Assembly: GCA_021819205.1 (NCBI GenBank)
Contig: JAKARV010000005.1
Location: 1 to 64,000 of the forward strand
DNA: 64,000 nucleotides
Reading direction: 5' to 3'
Origin: Actinomycetes bacterium
GTDB lineage: Bacteria > Actinomycetota > Acidimicrobiia > Acidimicrobiales > Acidimicrobiaceae
Positions 52,073 to 60,510 of this stretch are shown piece after piece; within the stretch, counting starts at the first letter, position 1, and the number at the start of each line of letters is the position of its first letter. A program made the translations under genes and the position numbers. The notes under the pieces were generated by a model. It was given only the letters and a program-made list of their open reading frames with translations. It was not told where the DNA came from and did not search any database.

Positions 52073-53263
52073 TCACGCGTCCACGTCGGCCCAAGTAAGG
52101 AACTCTTGTTCGCCACGCTCCAATCGCTTGGCATCCTCCTCGAACTCGTGCCAGGCTTTTTGCCAGTCAATCCCCATCTTTTCCAGCAGCGGCCGGTAGT
52201 TGGTGGAGTGCCAGTGGAGCTGGCAGACCTTGAACGGGTGAGCACCCATCGCCAGCGCGGCGAACTGAGCCTCCGACATCACCGGAATTCCAACGTTGCG
52301 CTCGTGAGCTCGAGCTGCAAACTGGCTTTTGTCGAGGGCAGTGACGCACCCGGTGTCGTGGGTGAGAACGACGTCTGGGTCGGCTTCGGCCTTCATGACC
52401 TCAATCTTTCGCAGCGTTGAAAATGAGCGCGTGAAATCTCGCTGCACTAAAATATGCCGGAAGCCAAAGCCGCAGCAGTCAAAGAAGGTGGAGTAACTCC
52501 GGAGATCGGCACCCATCGACTGGACAAGCCCGCTGACTGCCGCCGTCCTCTGGCCATGGTAAACGTCGGGATCGTATATGGCGTCTCCTTCGACCAGCTT
52601 GTAGTAGTGGCAGGCGGGGTGTACCGTGACGGCGATATCGGAGAAGTCGTAGACCATCCGCTCCTTGATCTCATTTCGGACCGCATAGAGCCACTCGGAG
52701 TAGTGCACGATCTCCTCCGGAATGACCATCTCCTTTCCCAACTTGGCAAGGACCTTCCGGACTTGCTCCCGGAGCGCCCCGTCATGGAGAAGTTCGGACC
52801 GAACCTCCTTGTAATGCCCGTAAGACGTTCCGCAGTGGATTAGCGGGAAGTAACCGGTTTCGTATGCCGCCGCGAAATTTCGAAGCGCTACTGCAGCTTG
52901 GGCCGCCTGGTTCGAGGTGGCAGAAGCGTAGTAGTTCCAAGCGGTACAGGAAGTCTGATCTTCAGGGTCGTGATAGCCGTACCCGAGCTTTCTCATGATC
53001 CAAAATATTGAAGTCGAGTAGCCGGGAATATGTCCGCACTGGCCGCAAGACTTGTGGTGCCAGAGGTTGGCCTTCTGAACTTTTTTGGCAATTCCGTACT
53101 TCGTCGGGACCTCGACGAACTCTCCGGTAATGCGCTGGACGACCAGCTCGCCCTCGGCTTCCAACTGAAATAATTTGTCGTGAAAGTCGGTCGAGCGCCG
53201 ATCGGGTTCCCGGTCGAACTGCTTCTTTTTGGACAAGATCACGGACACTGCGGTATCGCTCAT
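52073..53263 (-). CDS. hdrB1: HdrB1-like subunit (sHdrB1)
   Basis: 396 aa. The second CCG motif set is complete (HPACHYYK, FFDCCGFGFRH, THDTGCVTALD), expected to bind a non-cubane [4Fe-4S] cluster. The first set is reduced (KSCGQCGHIPG and TSCTAWNYY), as in sHdrB1 proteins. The ATG at 53263 overlaps the hdrC1 stop by 4 bases; the longer open frame upstream is an artefact over hdrC1. Probably the site where the sulfur substrate is processed, by analogy with HdrB. Confidence 0.88.
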   Translation of the reverse strand: MSDTAVSVILSKKKQFDREPDRRSTDFHDKLFQLEAEGELVVQRITGEFVEVPTKYGIAKKVQKANLWHHKSCGQCGHIPGYSTSIFWIMRKLGYGYHDPEDQTSCTAWNYYASATSNQAAQAAVALRNFAAAYETGYFPLIHCGTSYGHYKEVRSELLHDGALREQVRKVLAKLGKEMVIPEEIVHYSEWLYAVRNEIKERMVYDFSDIAVTVHPACHYYKLVEGDAIYDPDVYHGQRTAAVSGLVQSMGADLRSYSTFFDCCGFGFRHILVQRDFTRSFSTLRKIEVMKAEADPDVVLTHDTGCVTALDKSQFAARAHERNVGIPVMSEAQFAALAMGAHPFKVCQLHWHSTNYRPLLEKMGIDWQKAWHEFEEDAKRLERGEQEFLTWADVDA

Positions 53264-53979
53264 ACCTCGATCCCCTCCTCTTCGAGCTTCTCCTCCATCA
53301 ACTCCTCCAAAATCATGTGTATACCCTTGTCGACTTGGGCAATCATGTCGAGAGCACCGGTCTCCAGCCAGATCACGTAGAGCTCTACCAACGTTCTGTC
53401 TGCCACTTTCCACCCGGTTGCGGTGGTATGCAGCGTCTCCGGTGGCAGCATCCGCCTCCACAGGTCGAGGTTCTCGGAAACGTCCTTCACCTCTGGACCC
53501 CAATCGGGAAAGGCGTCGGGCTGGAGCATGTCGGGCGACACCTGGGTTCCCGTTGACATGATCTTGTAGATGATTCGCGAGTAGCCGGCGAGCGCTTCCT
53601 TGGCGGTATGCAAGCCCTCCTTCACCGCGACCTCCCGCATAATGGTTACTACTCCACCGGGGTTGTTTCCCCGCGGACAGCGGAGGCACGAGAAGCACTG
53701 GGAACACTCCCAGATGTCCTCCTGCATCTGTTGAAACATCAACTCGACATCACGCCTCGAGGCGGCTTGCGCAATCCGTCGGGGGCTGAAGTCGTAGAAC
53801 CTGGCCGAAGGACAGGCTGCTACGCAGATTCCGCACTCGTAGCAGCCGTAGAGGTACTCCGGGAACCTGGGGTCGTCCATCACCTTGCCGATGAGCCGTT
53901 CCTTCAACTCAACCGGAAACTCTTCGTGCCCGGCGACGCGGTCCCGCTTCAGGTGAGGATCCAAAGTTGCCGCCGGCAT
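53260..53979 (-). CDS. hdrC1: HdrC1-like iron-sulfur subunit (sHdrC1)
   Basis: 239 aa. Two ferredoxin-type motifs are seen, CYECGICVAACP near residue 45 and CSQCFSCLRCPRG near residue 91, followed by a helical tail rich in acidic residues. This is the standard HdrC layout, and it joins HdrA to HdrB1. Start and stop overlap the neighbours (TGATG with dsrE, ATGA with hdrB1), so dsrE-hdrC1-hdrB1 are tightly coupled. Confidence 0.9.
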   Translation of the reverse strand: MPAATLDPHLKRDRVAGHEEFPVELKERLIGKVMDDPRFPEYLYGCYECGICVAACPSARFYDFSPRRIAQAASRRDVELMFQQMQEDIWECSQCFSCLRCPRGNNPGGVVTIMREVAVKEGLHTAKEALAGYSRIIYKIMSTGTQVSPDMLQPDAFPDWGPEVKDVSENLDLWRRMLPPETLHTTATGWKVADRTLVELYVIWLETGALDMIAQVDKGIHMILEELMEEKLEEEGIEV

Positions 53980-54362
53980 CAGAAGGAGACCACCGCGTCT
54001 GCGCTCATAGCCAAATCGTTGAATGCGGCACCGCCAATCATCTCAACGCCGTCTATTAGCTCCTCAATTGTCAGATCATTAAGATCCAGCGAGGGTTGGC
54101 AGACCCAAAGCCTCACCCCGAGGTCGGTAGCCTGCTTGATGAAGTACGAGATCGGTTGGCCACGATCGCCCTTTGGCCCAATCTTGTCGACGACGCTGCG
54201 TTGTAGGAGCTGTGGCCCGTACATGGTGAAGTAAATTCCAACCTCAACTTCCATTGCTGCAGCCGACGCGGCTAGGAAAAACGGGGTGGCCGACCTCCCC
54301 GGGTCGTTTACACCGTGCGTCTGGACGTAGAGCACTTTTCCTTCACCATCACCGTTCCACAT
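53979..54362 (-). CDS. DsrE-family sulfurtransferase
   Basis: 127 aa. DsrE core: VLYVQTHGVNDPGRSATPFF and EVGIYFTMYGPQLL, with the candidate persulfide cysteine C88 in VRLWVCQPSLDLND and an end AMSADAVVSF. It is clearly different from the second DsrE of this cluster (43.3-43.8 kb) around the cysteine. It probably works with TusA to hand sulfur to the sHdr complex. ATG 54362 has an excellent GGAGGGAGA site. Confidence 0.86.
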   Translation of the reverse strand: MWNGDGEGKVLYVQTHGVNDPGRSATPFFLAASAAAMEVEVGIYFTMYGPQLLQRSVVDKIGPKGDRGQPISYFIKQATDLGVRLWVCQPSLDLNDLTIEELIDGVEMIGGAAFNDLAMSADAVVSF

Positions 54363-54477
54363 AGATTGTCTCCCTCCTGAAGGGTTGCCGAAATTGCCGT
54401 TACGGCAAGAACTGGAAGAGCAAGCGCTGAAAATCGCGCGTCATTTTTAACGAGTTTTGCGATTGCCTACCGTCGGT

Positions 54478-54714
54478 TTAGACGGTACGGCGTAGAAACA
54501 CGTGGTATACGCCGCCATCCTGGGCTATGTTTACCAGCTCATTGCCGGTTCTCGAAGTCCAGGCCTTCATGTCGGGCTCGACCCCCGGGTCGGTGGCGAC
54601 GAGTTCAAGCAACTCCCCCACTTCGACCTCTTTAATCGCCTTGGCGGTTTTAATCACCGGTAGCGGGCACTGCAAGCCCTGACAGTCAAGGACCTTCGAA
54701 GGCGCATCCGCCAT
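54478..54714 (-). CDS. tusA: TusA-like sulfur carrier protein
   Basis: 78 aa. The family motif is LDCQGLQCPLPVIKTAKAI; the reactive cysteine is C16 in the CPLP block, with C11 before it. The remainder is a typical two-layer fold (ELLELVATDPGVEPDMKAW). TusA carries persulfide sulfur; next to dsrE and hdr genes it works in sulfur oxidation, not in tRNA thiolation. It is the first gene of the cluster, with a G-run upstream of its ATG, and 115 bases separate it from dsrE. That gap contains a small TTGCCG/CGGCAA hairpin (54394-54408). Confidence 0.92.
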   Translation of the reverse strand: MADAPSKVLDCQGLQCPLPVIKTAKAIKEVEVGELLELVATDPGVEPDMKAWTSRTGNELVNIAQDGGVYHVFLRRTV

Positions 54715-54755
54715 ATATTCCCCCCCTTACGCTGTATCGCGCCTCCGAAGTACTC

Positions 54756-54778
54756 GTTATAAGTACATTCGAATGCAC
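54756..54778 (-). promoter_or_regulatory. Candidate promoter/operator of the sulfur-oxidation cluster
   Basis: Reading toward tusA, a TATAAC hexamer (54756-54761) is directly preceded by a near-perfect 16-base inverted repeat, 54763-54778, with core CATTCGAATG. The repeat would occupy the spacer between -10 and -35, a common operator position. The ATTCGAAT core resembles sites of ArsR-type sulfur-responsive repressors, but no such gene is in the window. The start codon of tusA is about 40 bases further on. Confidence 0.45.
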
Positions 54779-54900
54779 GCATAGATTATTATGCCACCTC
54801 TATAGCTGTTAAGCCACAAATTTACCAAATTTTTCAATTGCCGCTCGGAATATTCCGTCACGCTGGAGATACGGTTGCAGTTGGAGCTAGCGTTGATCAC

Positions 54901-55548
54901 ATGGTGGCGATCCGGGTGGCCGCGTCGGTGGTGGTGATCGCCTTGAGGGGCTCTAGCCTTCACGTGCTCGCGGTTGGCAGCCCGGACGGTTGGACGCTAC
55001 CATCGCTCGAGATACAGTCGCTCGTTTCTCCTCTTGCGGATCAACTCACTTCGTTCCTGCTTCGAAGGACGGGGCTTGCGCCATCGGTTCTTCATCAAGC
55101 CGCGACTATCGAGGAAGGAGGAGTTGATGGCCAGCTGCGAATTGCTTTTTACGGGCTGATACGCGAGTGGTATACCAACGCCGAGGGTGTGGCTTGGGCC
55201 GATGTCTATTCCGTGCTTCCCGACGCCGACAGGCGAGCGCATAGTCTCCATCGCTCCAGGGAGATCGAACTTGGCGACCTGGATCGCTACCTGGTGGAAC
55301 GGGTCCTCGAGCGTCTCCGGGTCGACGTCTTGAGCGCGCCAGTGCTTGCGGTTCTCAGTCCAAAAACCTTCACGCTCTCCTACCTCCAGGAATTGGTGGA
55401 GAGCGTTTTGGGCCGCACTCTTCACACCCAGAACTTTCGCCGCTTGATTCGCGATAGTGGCTTGCTGGCGCCAGCAAGGATGCAGGTCAAGACCGGCAAT
55501 GGAAGGCCGGCCGAACTCTACTCGTTCGTGGTTCCTGAGGCTGACTGA
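54901..55548 (+). CDS. NrtR-like regulator of NAD synthesis
   Basis: About 215 aa. The N-terminal half follows the Nudix fold (starting AIRVAASVVVIAL), the C-terminal half is the winged helix of NrtR (FTLSYLQELVESVLGRTLHTQNFRRLIRDSGLL, given here in parts, then GRPAELYSF). The Nudix box is wholly degenerate: the catalytic glutamates are missing in SLVSPLADQLTSFLLRRTGL. It would bind an NAD-related ligand and repress the nad genes. ATG 54901 is likely; the frame extends to 54838. It is followed by nadABC on the same strand. Confidence 0.82.
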   Translation: MVAIRVAASVVVIALRGSSLHVLAVGSPDGWTLPSLEIQSLVSPLADQLTSFLLRRTGLAPSVLHQAATIEEGGVDGQLRIAFYGLIREWYTNAEGVAWADVYSVLPDADRRAHSLHRSREIELGDLDRYLVERVLERLRVDVLSAPVLAVLSPKTFTLSYLQELVESVLGRTLHTQNFRRLIRDSGLLAPARMQVKTGNGRPAELYSFVVPEAD

Positions 55549-55555
55549 CGCAATC

Positions 55556-55577
55556 CTTGGCTGGTAAACCAGCCAAG
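55556..55577. promoter_or_regulatory. 22-base palindrome between nrtR-like gene and nadA
   Basis: CTTGGCTGGT, two bases, ACCAGCCAAG: ten perfect base pairs in the 40-base gap before nadA. It could be the operator of the NrtR-like protein or a terminator/attenuator hairpin. Its place just before nadA favours an operator. Confidence 0.5.
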
Positions 55578-55594
55578 CTGGTAGTGTTTTGCTC

Positions 55595-56569
55595 ATGACG
55601 AGCATAATGTCCGAGCAAGCGTTGATGGAACGCATCGATGAGCTTCGGGTACAGGCAGATGCGGTGATCCTGGCCCATAATTACCAGCCGCCATGGGTGA
55701 AGAAGTTGGCGGACTTTTGCGGCGATTCGCTTCAGCTCTCCCGGCTGGCGGCAACCCACCCCAGAAGCACGATTGTGTTTTGCGGTGTCGAGTTCATGGC
55801 GGAGTCGGCGAAGCTGCTGTCGCCCTCAAAGCGGGTTCTGCTCCCGGCATCCGGAGCGGGTTGTTCACTTGCCGATTCAATAAGCGCGGCCGAGCTTGCG
55901 CAGTGGAGGAGTGGGTACCCAGATGCGATTGTCGTGGCCTATGTAAACACTTCCGCAGCAGTCAAGGCGCTTTCGGACGTCTGCTGTACCTCGGCAAACG
56001 CCGTGGAGATCGTGAACGAGATACCCCGCGACCGGACGGTGCTGTTCCTTCCGGACATCTTTCTCGGGAGCTACGTAGCCGAACGGACGCAGCATCCGAG
56101 TTTGAAGTTATGGATGGGTGAGTGTCACGTACACGCTGGGATATCGTCGGCGAACCTCGAAGAGCGGATTGCAAATGATCCCGACGCTGAACTTTACATC
56201 CACCCGGAGTGCGGCTGTACTTCCGAGGCGCTCTACCGGGCCAGCGAGGTTCCGGGAGCGACGATACGGCTGCTCTCGACCACGCAGATGATTGATGAGG
56301 CCAAAAAGACCAAAAGCCGACACGTTCTGGTCGCTACCGAAGTGGGAATTTTAAGCGATCTTATGGCGGTCAACCCGATTACCCGCTTCGAAGCGGTCAA
56401 CCCGTTGGCGCGTTGTCCCTACATGAACCTTGTGACGCCTGACAGCCTGGTTGACGCGTTGGAAAACGGAGTAGGTGAAGTTTCCATCGATTCATCCATT
56501 GCAGAGCGCGCGGCGGCACCACTTCTCGCAATGCTCGATCCTGGCCTCCGCCCGTGGAGGTTCCAGTGA
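55595..56569 (+). CDS. nadA: Quinolinate synthase NadA
   Basis: Condenses iminoaspartate with dihydroxyacetone phosphate to quinolinate; [4Fe-4S] enzyme. The N-terminal AVILAHNYQPPWVK block is diagnostic. Three cluster cysteines can be placed in DVCCTSANA, HPECGCTSE and ARCPYMN. About 324 aa, a normal length. There is no good ribosome-binding site; ATG 55595 and ATG 55607 are both possible. It overlaps nadB by 4 bases. Confidence 0.95.
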   Translation: MTSIMSEQALMERIDELRVQADAVILAHNYQPPWVKKLADFCGDSLQLSRLAATHPRSTIVFCGVEFMAESAKLLSPSKRVLLPASGAGCSLADSISAAELAQWRSGYPDAIVVAYVNTSAAVKALSDVCCTSANAVEIVNEIPRDRTVLFLPDIFLGSYVAERTQHPSLKLWMGECHVHAGISSANLEERIANDPDAELYIHPECGCTSEALYRASEVPGATIRLLSTTQMIDEAKKTKSRHVLVATEVGILSDLMAVNPITRFEAVNPLARCPYMNLVTPDSLVDALENGVGEVSIDSSIAERAAAPLLAMLDPGLRPWRFQ

Positions 56570-58083
56570 GGGAGTACACAAAATTGGAGCCGGTTGACGT
56601 GGTCGTGGTGGGAGCGGGTATCGCGGCTTACTCGATGTTGCAAACCATCGACAAGGGGACGCGGGTCGCCCATTTTGCCAGTTCGTTTACGGAGATCTCC
56701 AGCTGGTGGTCGGCAGGTGGCATTGCAGCACCCGCCCTTGTCGGAGATTCAGTCGATGCCCACGTGCGCGATACCCTCTTTGCCGGTGGGGGTCTGTGCG
56801 ATCCGTTGGCAGTTGCCACGATTGTCGAGGAAGCTGGGGACGCTATTGGCTTCCTCGAAAAGCACGGGGTTGTCTTTGGCGGGAGGGGCCGAGAGGGCGG
56901 ACATAGCGTTGCCCGGGTTCTTCACGCAAACGGAGACCGCACCGGGGCCGCGATCATGGTGAAGCTTGTCCAACGGTTAGGGCATCTGCGATCGTTCGAG
57001 GCCCAGCTCGCAGCGATCGCGGTGGCCGGCAACCGGGTGGTTGGAGTCTGGATATTGCGCAAGAATGCGCTGTTCTTTCAGCCCGCAAAATCGGTTGTCC
57101 TGGCTACAGGTGGGGCTACATCCCTGTGGAAGCACCACACAACGCCGCCAGGCAACCTTGGCTCGCCGATTGTGTCCGCTTTTCGAGCGGGCGCGAAGCT
57201 CGCGAGTCTCGAGTTAATCCAGTTCCACCCCACCGCTATCGATAGTACAAAAGTACCCCACCCGCTTGCTACCGAGGCTTTGCGTGGTGCCGGGGCGTTG
57301 TTGGTCGACGAGGCAAATAGGCGTTTTGTCTTCGATTTCGATTCTCGAGGCGAACTTGCCACTCGCGATATCGTGGCGAGAGCGATAGCCGAGCGCCGCA
57401 GGCATGGACCGGTTTACCTGGATGCACGTCTAATCGGCCGGAGCAAGCTCGAGTCGGATTTTCCCGCCTTCTGCGAGAGCTGCCGTTCCTTGGGAATTGA
57501 TCCCGCAGAACATCTGGTTCCAGTAAGATCGGCGGCGCATTATTTCATCGGGGGTGTTGTCACCGACCTCAACGGGCGCACCTCCGTTCCCGGTCTTTAC
57601 GCGGTGGGAGAGTGCGCATCCACCGGGCTTCACGGCGCGAACCGTTTAGCTTCCAACTCACTTCTCGAGGGGGTGGTGATCGGTAGGCGCGTGGCGAGCG
57701 CAATCCGATCGGATGACTTATCGCTCGCCGAACCGGAGCCTTACACTACGGTCCGAACGGGACCCTCAATCCCTGCCGTCGCCGAAATTCTCGAGAAGTA
57801 TGCGGGTCCGGTGCGCGATGCCGCCGGGCTCCTTGCCGGGCTGAAAGAACTTCGGTCTATTCGCCAAAGAGACATGGAGCCGTCGGACGCCCGGGCAGCA
57901 ACCGACGCTGCGCTTTTGGCGGAACTGGTGCTAAGATCCTGCGCTTTCCGAAAGGAGAGCATCGGTGCCCATTTTCGAGCTGACGCTTCCGCAGCCGAGC
58001 CGCGCAGAGTCCCGGTAATTTGCGGCGGCGATCTGCTCCCCCACTACGCGGCATCCACCGATTGGGGTCAAAGTGCTGGATGA
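56566..58083 (+). CDS. nadB: L-aspartate oxidase NadB
   Basis: FAD enzyme that oxidises L-aspartate to iminoaspartate for NadA. FAD site: DVVVVGAGIAAYSML. Active-site blocks: SSWWSAGGIAAP, LASLELIQFHPTA, EALRGAGALLVDEANRRFV (partly) and SAAHYFIGGVVTDLNGRTS, and GLYAVGECASTGLHGANRLASNS in the C-terminal part (parts given). About 505 aa. The GTG at 56566 overlaps the nadA stop (GTGA). Confidence 0.95.
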   Translation: MREYTKLEPVDVVVVGAGIAAYSMLQTIDKGTRVAHFASSFTEISSWWSAGGIAAPALVGDSVDAHVRDTLFAGGGLCDPLAVATIVEEAGDAIGFLEKHGVVFGGRGREGGHSVARVLHANGDRTGAAIMVKLVQRLGHLRSFEAQLAAIAVAGNRVVGVWILRKNALFFQPAKSVVLATGGATSLWKHHTTPPGNLGSPIVSAFRAGAKLASLELIQFHPTAIDSTKVPHPLATEALRGAGALLVDEANRRFVFDFDSRGELATRDIVARAIAERRRHGPVYLDARLIGRSKLESDFPAFCESCRSLGIDPAEHLVPVRSAAHYFIGGVVTDLNGRTSVPGLYAVGECASTGLHGANRLASNSLLEGVVIGRRVASAIRSDDLSLAEPEPYTTVRTGPSIPAVAEILEKYAGPVRDAAGLLAGLKELRSIRQRDMEPSDARAATDAALLAELVLRSCAFRKESIGAHFRADASAAEPRRVPVICGGDLLPHYAASTDWGQSAG

Positions 58084-58903
58084 ATGGTTGTCGCTGGTCG
58101 ATCTGGCGGTAGCGGAGGATATCGGCCCCTTCGATGCCACGGGAAATCTGGTGCCCCGGCGAAGAAGCCGTTTTGTAGTTCGAAGCCGGCAGGCTGGCAC
58201 TCTTGCCGGTGCAGTACTCATTCCGCCTGTGCTTGAACGGGTGGCAGCCAGGGTTGGGTCTCGCATTCCGTTGTACACCCCGGTGGTCGTCGATGGAGCC
58301 CACGTCGCTTCTGGAACTGTTATCGGATCGATCGACGGCGATTCTCGCTGTGTTCTTGCCGCCGAACGTATCGTTTTGAACTTCGTCACCCATCTGTCTG
58401 GCGTTGCTTCGGCTACGGCAAAGTGCGTCCTTGCCGCTGGTGGCCAAACGCACATTCGGGACACCCGCAAGACAATGCCAGGCTACCGTTCTCTGGAGAA
58501 GTACGCGGTAACCTGCGGCGGCGGCGTAAATCATCGGATGGGGCTCTACGACGCGATTCTGATCAAGGACAATCATCTTGCCCTGACACCTATGGCGGAG
58601 CTGGTCGTTAAGGCAAAGAAGTTGTACCCACTGCTGCCGATTGAGATCGAAGTTGACACGTTGCAACAACTCCGGGAGGCGATCGATCTCGAGGTTCCGC
58701 TGGTGCTGCTCGACAACTTCTCGACTTCACAAGTTCGGGAAGCGGTCACGCTTGCCCAGGGAACGGCGACCCGCCTAGAGGTTTCCGGCGGGGTGACGCT
58801 TGCAACGATACCGGAGCTTGCCGCGACTGGCGTCGACTACTTGGCGGTTGGGGAAATCACCCACTCCGCACCGGCGCTCGACATCGGGGTTGACGAGGAG
58901 TAA
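58073..58903 (+). CDS. nadC: Nicotinate-nucleotide pyrophosphorylase NadC
   Basis: Converts quinolinate and PRPP to nicotinate mononucleotide. Key blocks: RIVLNFVTHLSGVAS, IRDTRKTMPGYRSLEKYAV, CGGGVNHRMGLYDAILIKDNH (parts), and the late LEVSGGVTLATIPELA. 276 aa is normal. The GTG start overlaps nadB by 11 bases. It ends 16 bases before the convergent DUF151 gene. Confidence 0.96.
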   Translation: MLDEWLSLVDLAVAEDIGPFDATGNLVPRRRSRFVVRSRQAGTLAGAVLIPPVLERVAARVGSRIPLYTPVVVDGAHVASGTVIGSIDGDSRCVLAAERIVLNFVTHLSGVASATAKCVLAAGGQTHIRDTRKTMPGYRSLEKYAVTCGGGVNHRMGLYDAILIKDNHLALTPMAELVVKAKKLYPLLPIEIEVDTLQQLREAIDLEVPLVLLDNFSTSQVREAVTLAQGTATRLEVSGGVTLATIPELAATGVDYLAVGEITHSAPALDIGVDEE

Positions 58904-58919
58904 CCTCTTTACGGCCTGG

Positions 58920-59369
58920 CTATCCCTTCGATGCAACCAGCTCGAAGAGTTCCGGTGCGACGAGGATTGGAGCCGCTACGGGTTGGAGAAAGCCGATTAT
59001 CAAAGCGTCGGAGGGTCGCGCCGGAAACGTCCTGACCTGGCCATCGGAAGCGACCGTTGCCATCTCGGCGAGTACGTTTCCGTCGGCAATACCGGTGATG
59101 GCGACGTAAGGAATCTGGAGGCCGTAACTTGTCATGATCTCGGTCACGAGGTCCCCGATCAGCGGGCGTGGTGCCTTCTCTTTGGAGATCGCGAGCGCAA
59201 GTTGGCGGGCTTGCTCTAGAGCAATCGGGATTTCCAGATTACTCGCCGGTTTCGCCTCGGTGGTCAGAAGGACTCTGGCGTAGCTTTCAGGAAGCCGGAC
59301 CGTAAGCGAAGTCAACCGGCAAGGCAGGTAACCTTCAAGGCTCGTCGGGTGCCGGTCAGGGGCGGACAC
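58920..59369 (-). CDS. DUF151/bifunctional-nuclease family protein
   Basis: Up to 149 aa. The family pattern is seen in LEIPIALEQARQLALAI, PRPLIGDLVTEIM and RPSDALIIGFLQPVAAPI. Members are described as nucleases in some organisms; the role here is not known. The start is uncertain: GTG 59369 overlaps rodA by 14 bases, and in-frame TTG codons just downstream are also possible. Same strand as rodA, so probably co-transcribed. Confidence 0.8.
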   Translation of the reverse strand: MSAPDRHPTSLEGYLPCRLTSLTVRLPESYARVLLTTEAKPASNLEIPIALEQARQLALAISKEKAPRPLIGDLVTEIMTSYGLQIPYVAITGIADGNVLAEMATVASDGQVRTFPARPSDALIIGFLQPVAAPILVAPELFELVASKG

Positions 59370-60510
59370 GCAGCCGTTGCCTGCCCACGTTCAGAGCGAG
59401 ACCAGTTACCGCAAAGAAGGCGAGCATGGCGGAACCGCCGTAACTTACCAGCGGCAGTGGGATCCCGGTGATCGGCATAATCCCGATGCTCATCCCAATG
59501 TTCTCGAATACCGAAAACCCTATCCAGGCCATTCCTCCAGCTACAAGCAGGGTACCCGCAAGGTCTTTCGCCCACCGCATCGCCCTCCACAACCTCCAGA
59601 CCATTATTCCGTATGCGGCGACGAGAAGGCTCGAGCCGACAAAGCCGAGCTGCTCCCCCACCGCGGTAAAGATAAAGTCGGTCTGCTGTGAGGGAACGTA
59701 AGCAAGGTTGGTTTGCGACCCCTTGAACAAGCCGGTACCGAAGAGGTGGCCGGAACCGACGGCGATCTTTGCCTGGGCGAGGTTATATCCGGACGATTGG
59801 AGTTGCGCAGATGGATTGAGAAAGGAGAGGAGCCTAAGCAGCTGGTAATGCTTGAGTAGTCCGAGATCGATCACCCCGACCACTCCCACGATCCCAAGCA
59901 CGAGGAGTGCTATCAAGTAGCGGCCGGGGACGCCCGCCATCACCAGGATGATGCCCGTGCACACACCGATGACGATGCCGGTTCCCAAGTCAGGTTGCTT
60001 GATTACCAATACCATTGGAACGCCCCCCATCAGCAGCATCTTCACGATATCTTTGGGTGAAAACTTGCCGTCGCGGGAGTCGACAAAGGTTGCTAAACCA
60101 AAGATAACCCCGATAGGCGCAAACTCTGATGGCTGGACTTGAAACGGGCCGAGCTGGAACCATCTTTGGGAGCCGAGTGCCGACGAGCCAACGGGGCTTA
60201 GCACGGCCACAAGCGCGAGCACCGTGGCGGCGTAGATGAGGTAGCCATAGTGAAAAAGCTTTTGATAGTCGATCGCCGCGATGACGAGCATGACAATCGC
60301 GCCGAGAACGTAGTAGAGCCCCTGGCGATCGAGGTAGTAGTGGGGCGAGATTCCGGCGGCCAACAATCTCCCGCGAGTCGCCGAATAGACCATCAGCACC
60401 CCAAACAAGCCGACTCCAAGGGTCATGGCTGCGAGCAAAAAATCGTAGCGAATCAGCTCTCCCAAGAGTTCCCGGCGGCGACTCGCGGACCGAGGGCGCA
60501 TCATTTTCAT
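59356..60510 (-). CDS. rodA: SEDS-family peptidoglycan polymerase RodA
   Basis: 384 aa, about ten membrane segments. SEDS blocks: RWFQLGPFQVQPSEFAPIG, IKQPDLGTGIVIG, GSGHLFGTGLFKGSQ, FIFTAVGEQLGFVGS and GIPLPLVSYGGSAML. This wording fits RodA better than FtsW. It polymerises glycan strands together with a class B PBP; no PBP gene is in the window. ATG 60510 overlaps the preceding gene (ATGA). Confidence 0.9.
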   Translation of the reverse strand: MKMMRPRSASRRRELLGELIRYDFLLAAMTLGVGLFGVLMVYSATRGRLLAAGISPHYYLDRQGLYYVLGAIVMLVIAAIDYQKLFHYGYLIYAATVLALVAVLSPVGSSALGSQRWFQLGPFQVQPSEFAPIGVIFGLATFVDSRDGKFSPKDIVKMLLMGGVPMVLVIKQPDLGTGIVIGVCTGIILVMAGVPGRYLIALLVLGIVGVVGVIDLGLLKHYQLLRLLSFLNPSAQLQSSGYNLAQAKIAVGSGHLFGTGLFKGSQTNLAYVPSQQTDFIFTAVGEQLGFVGSSLLVAAYGIMVWRLWRAMRWAKDLAGTLLVAGGMAWIGFSVFENIGMSIGIMPITGIPLPLVSYGGSAMLAFFAVTGLALNVGRQRLRVRP

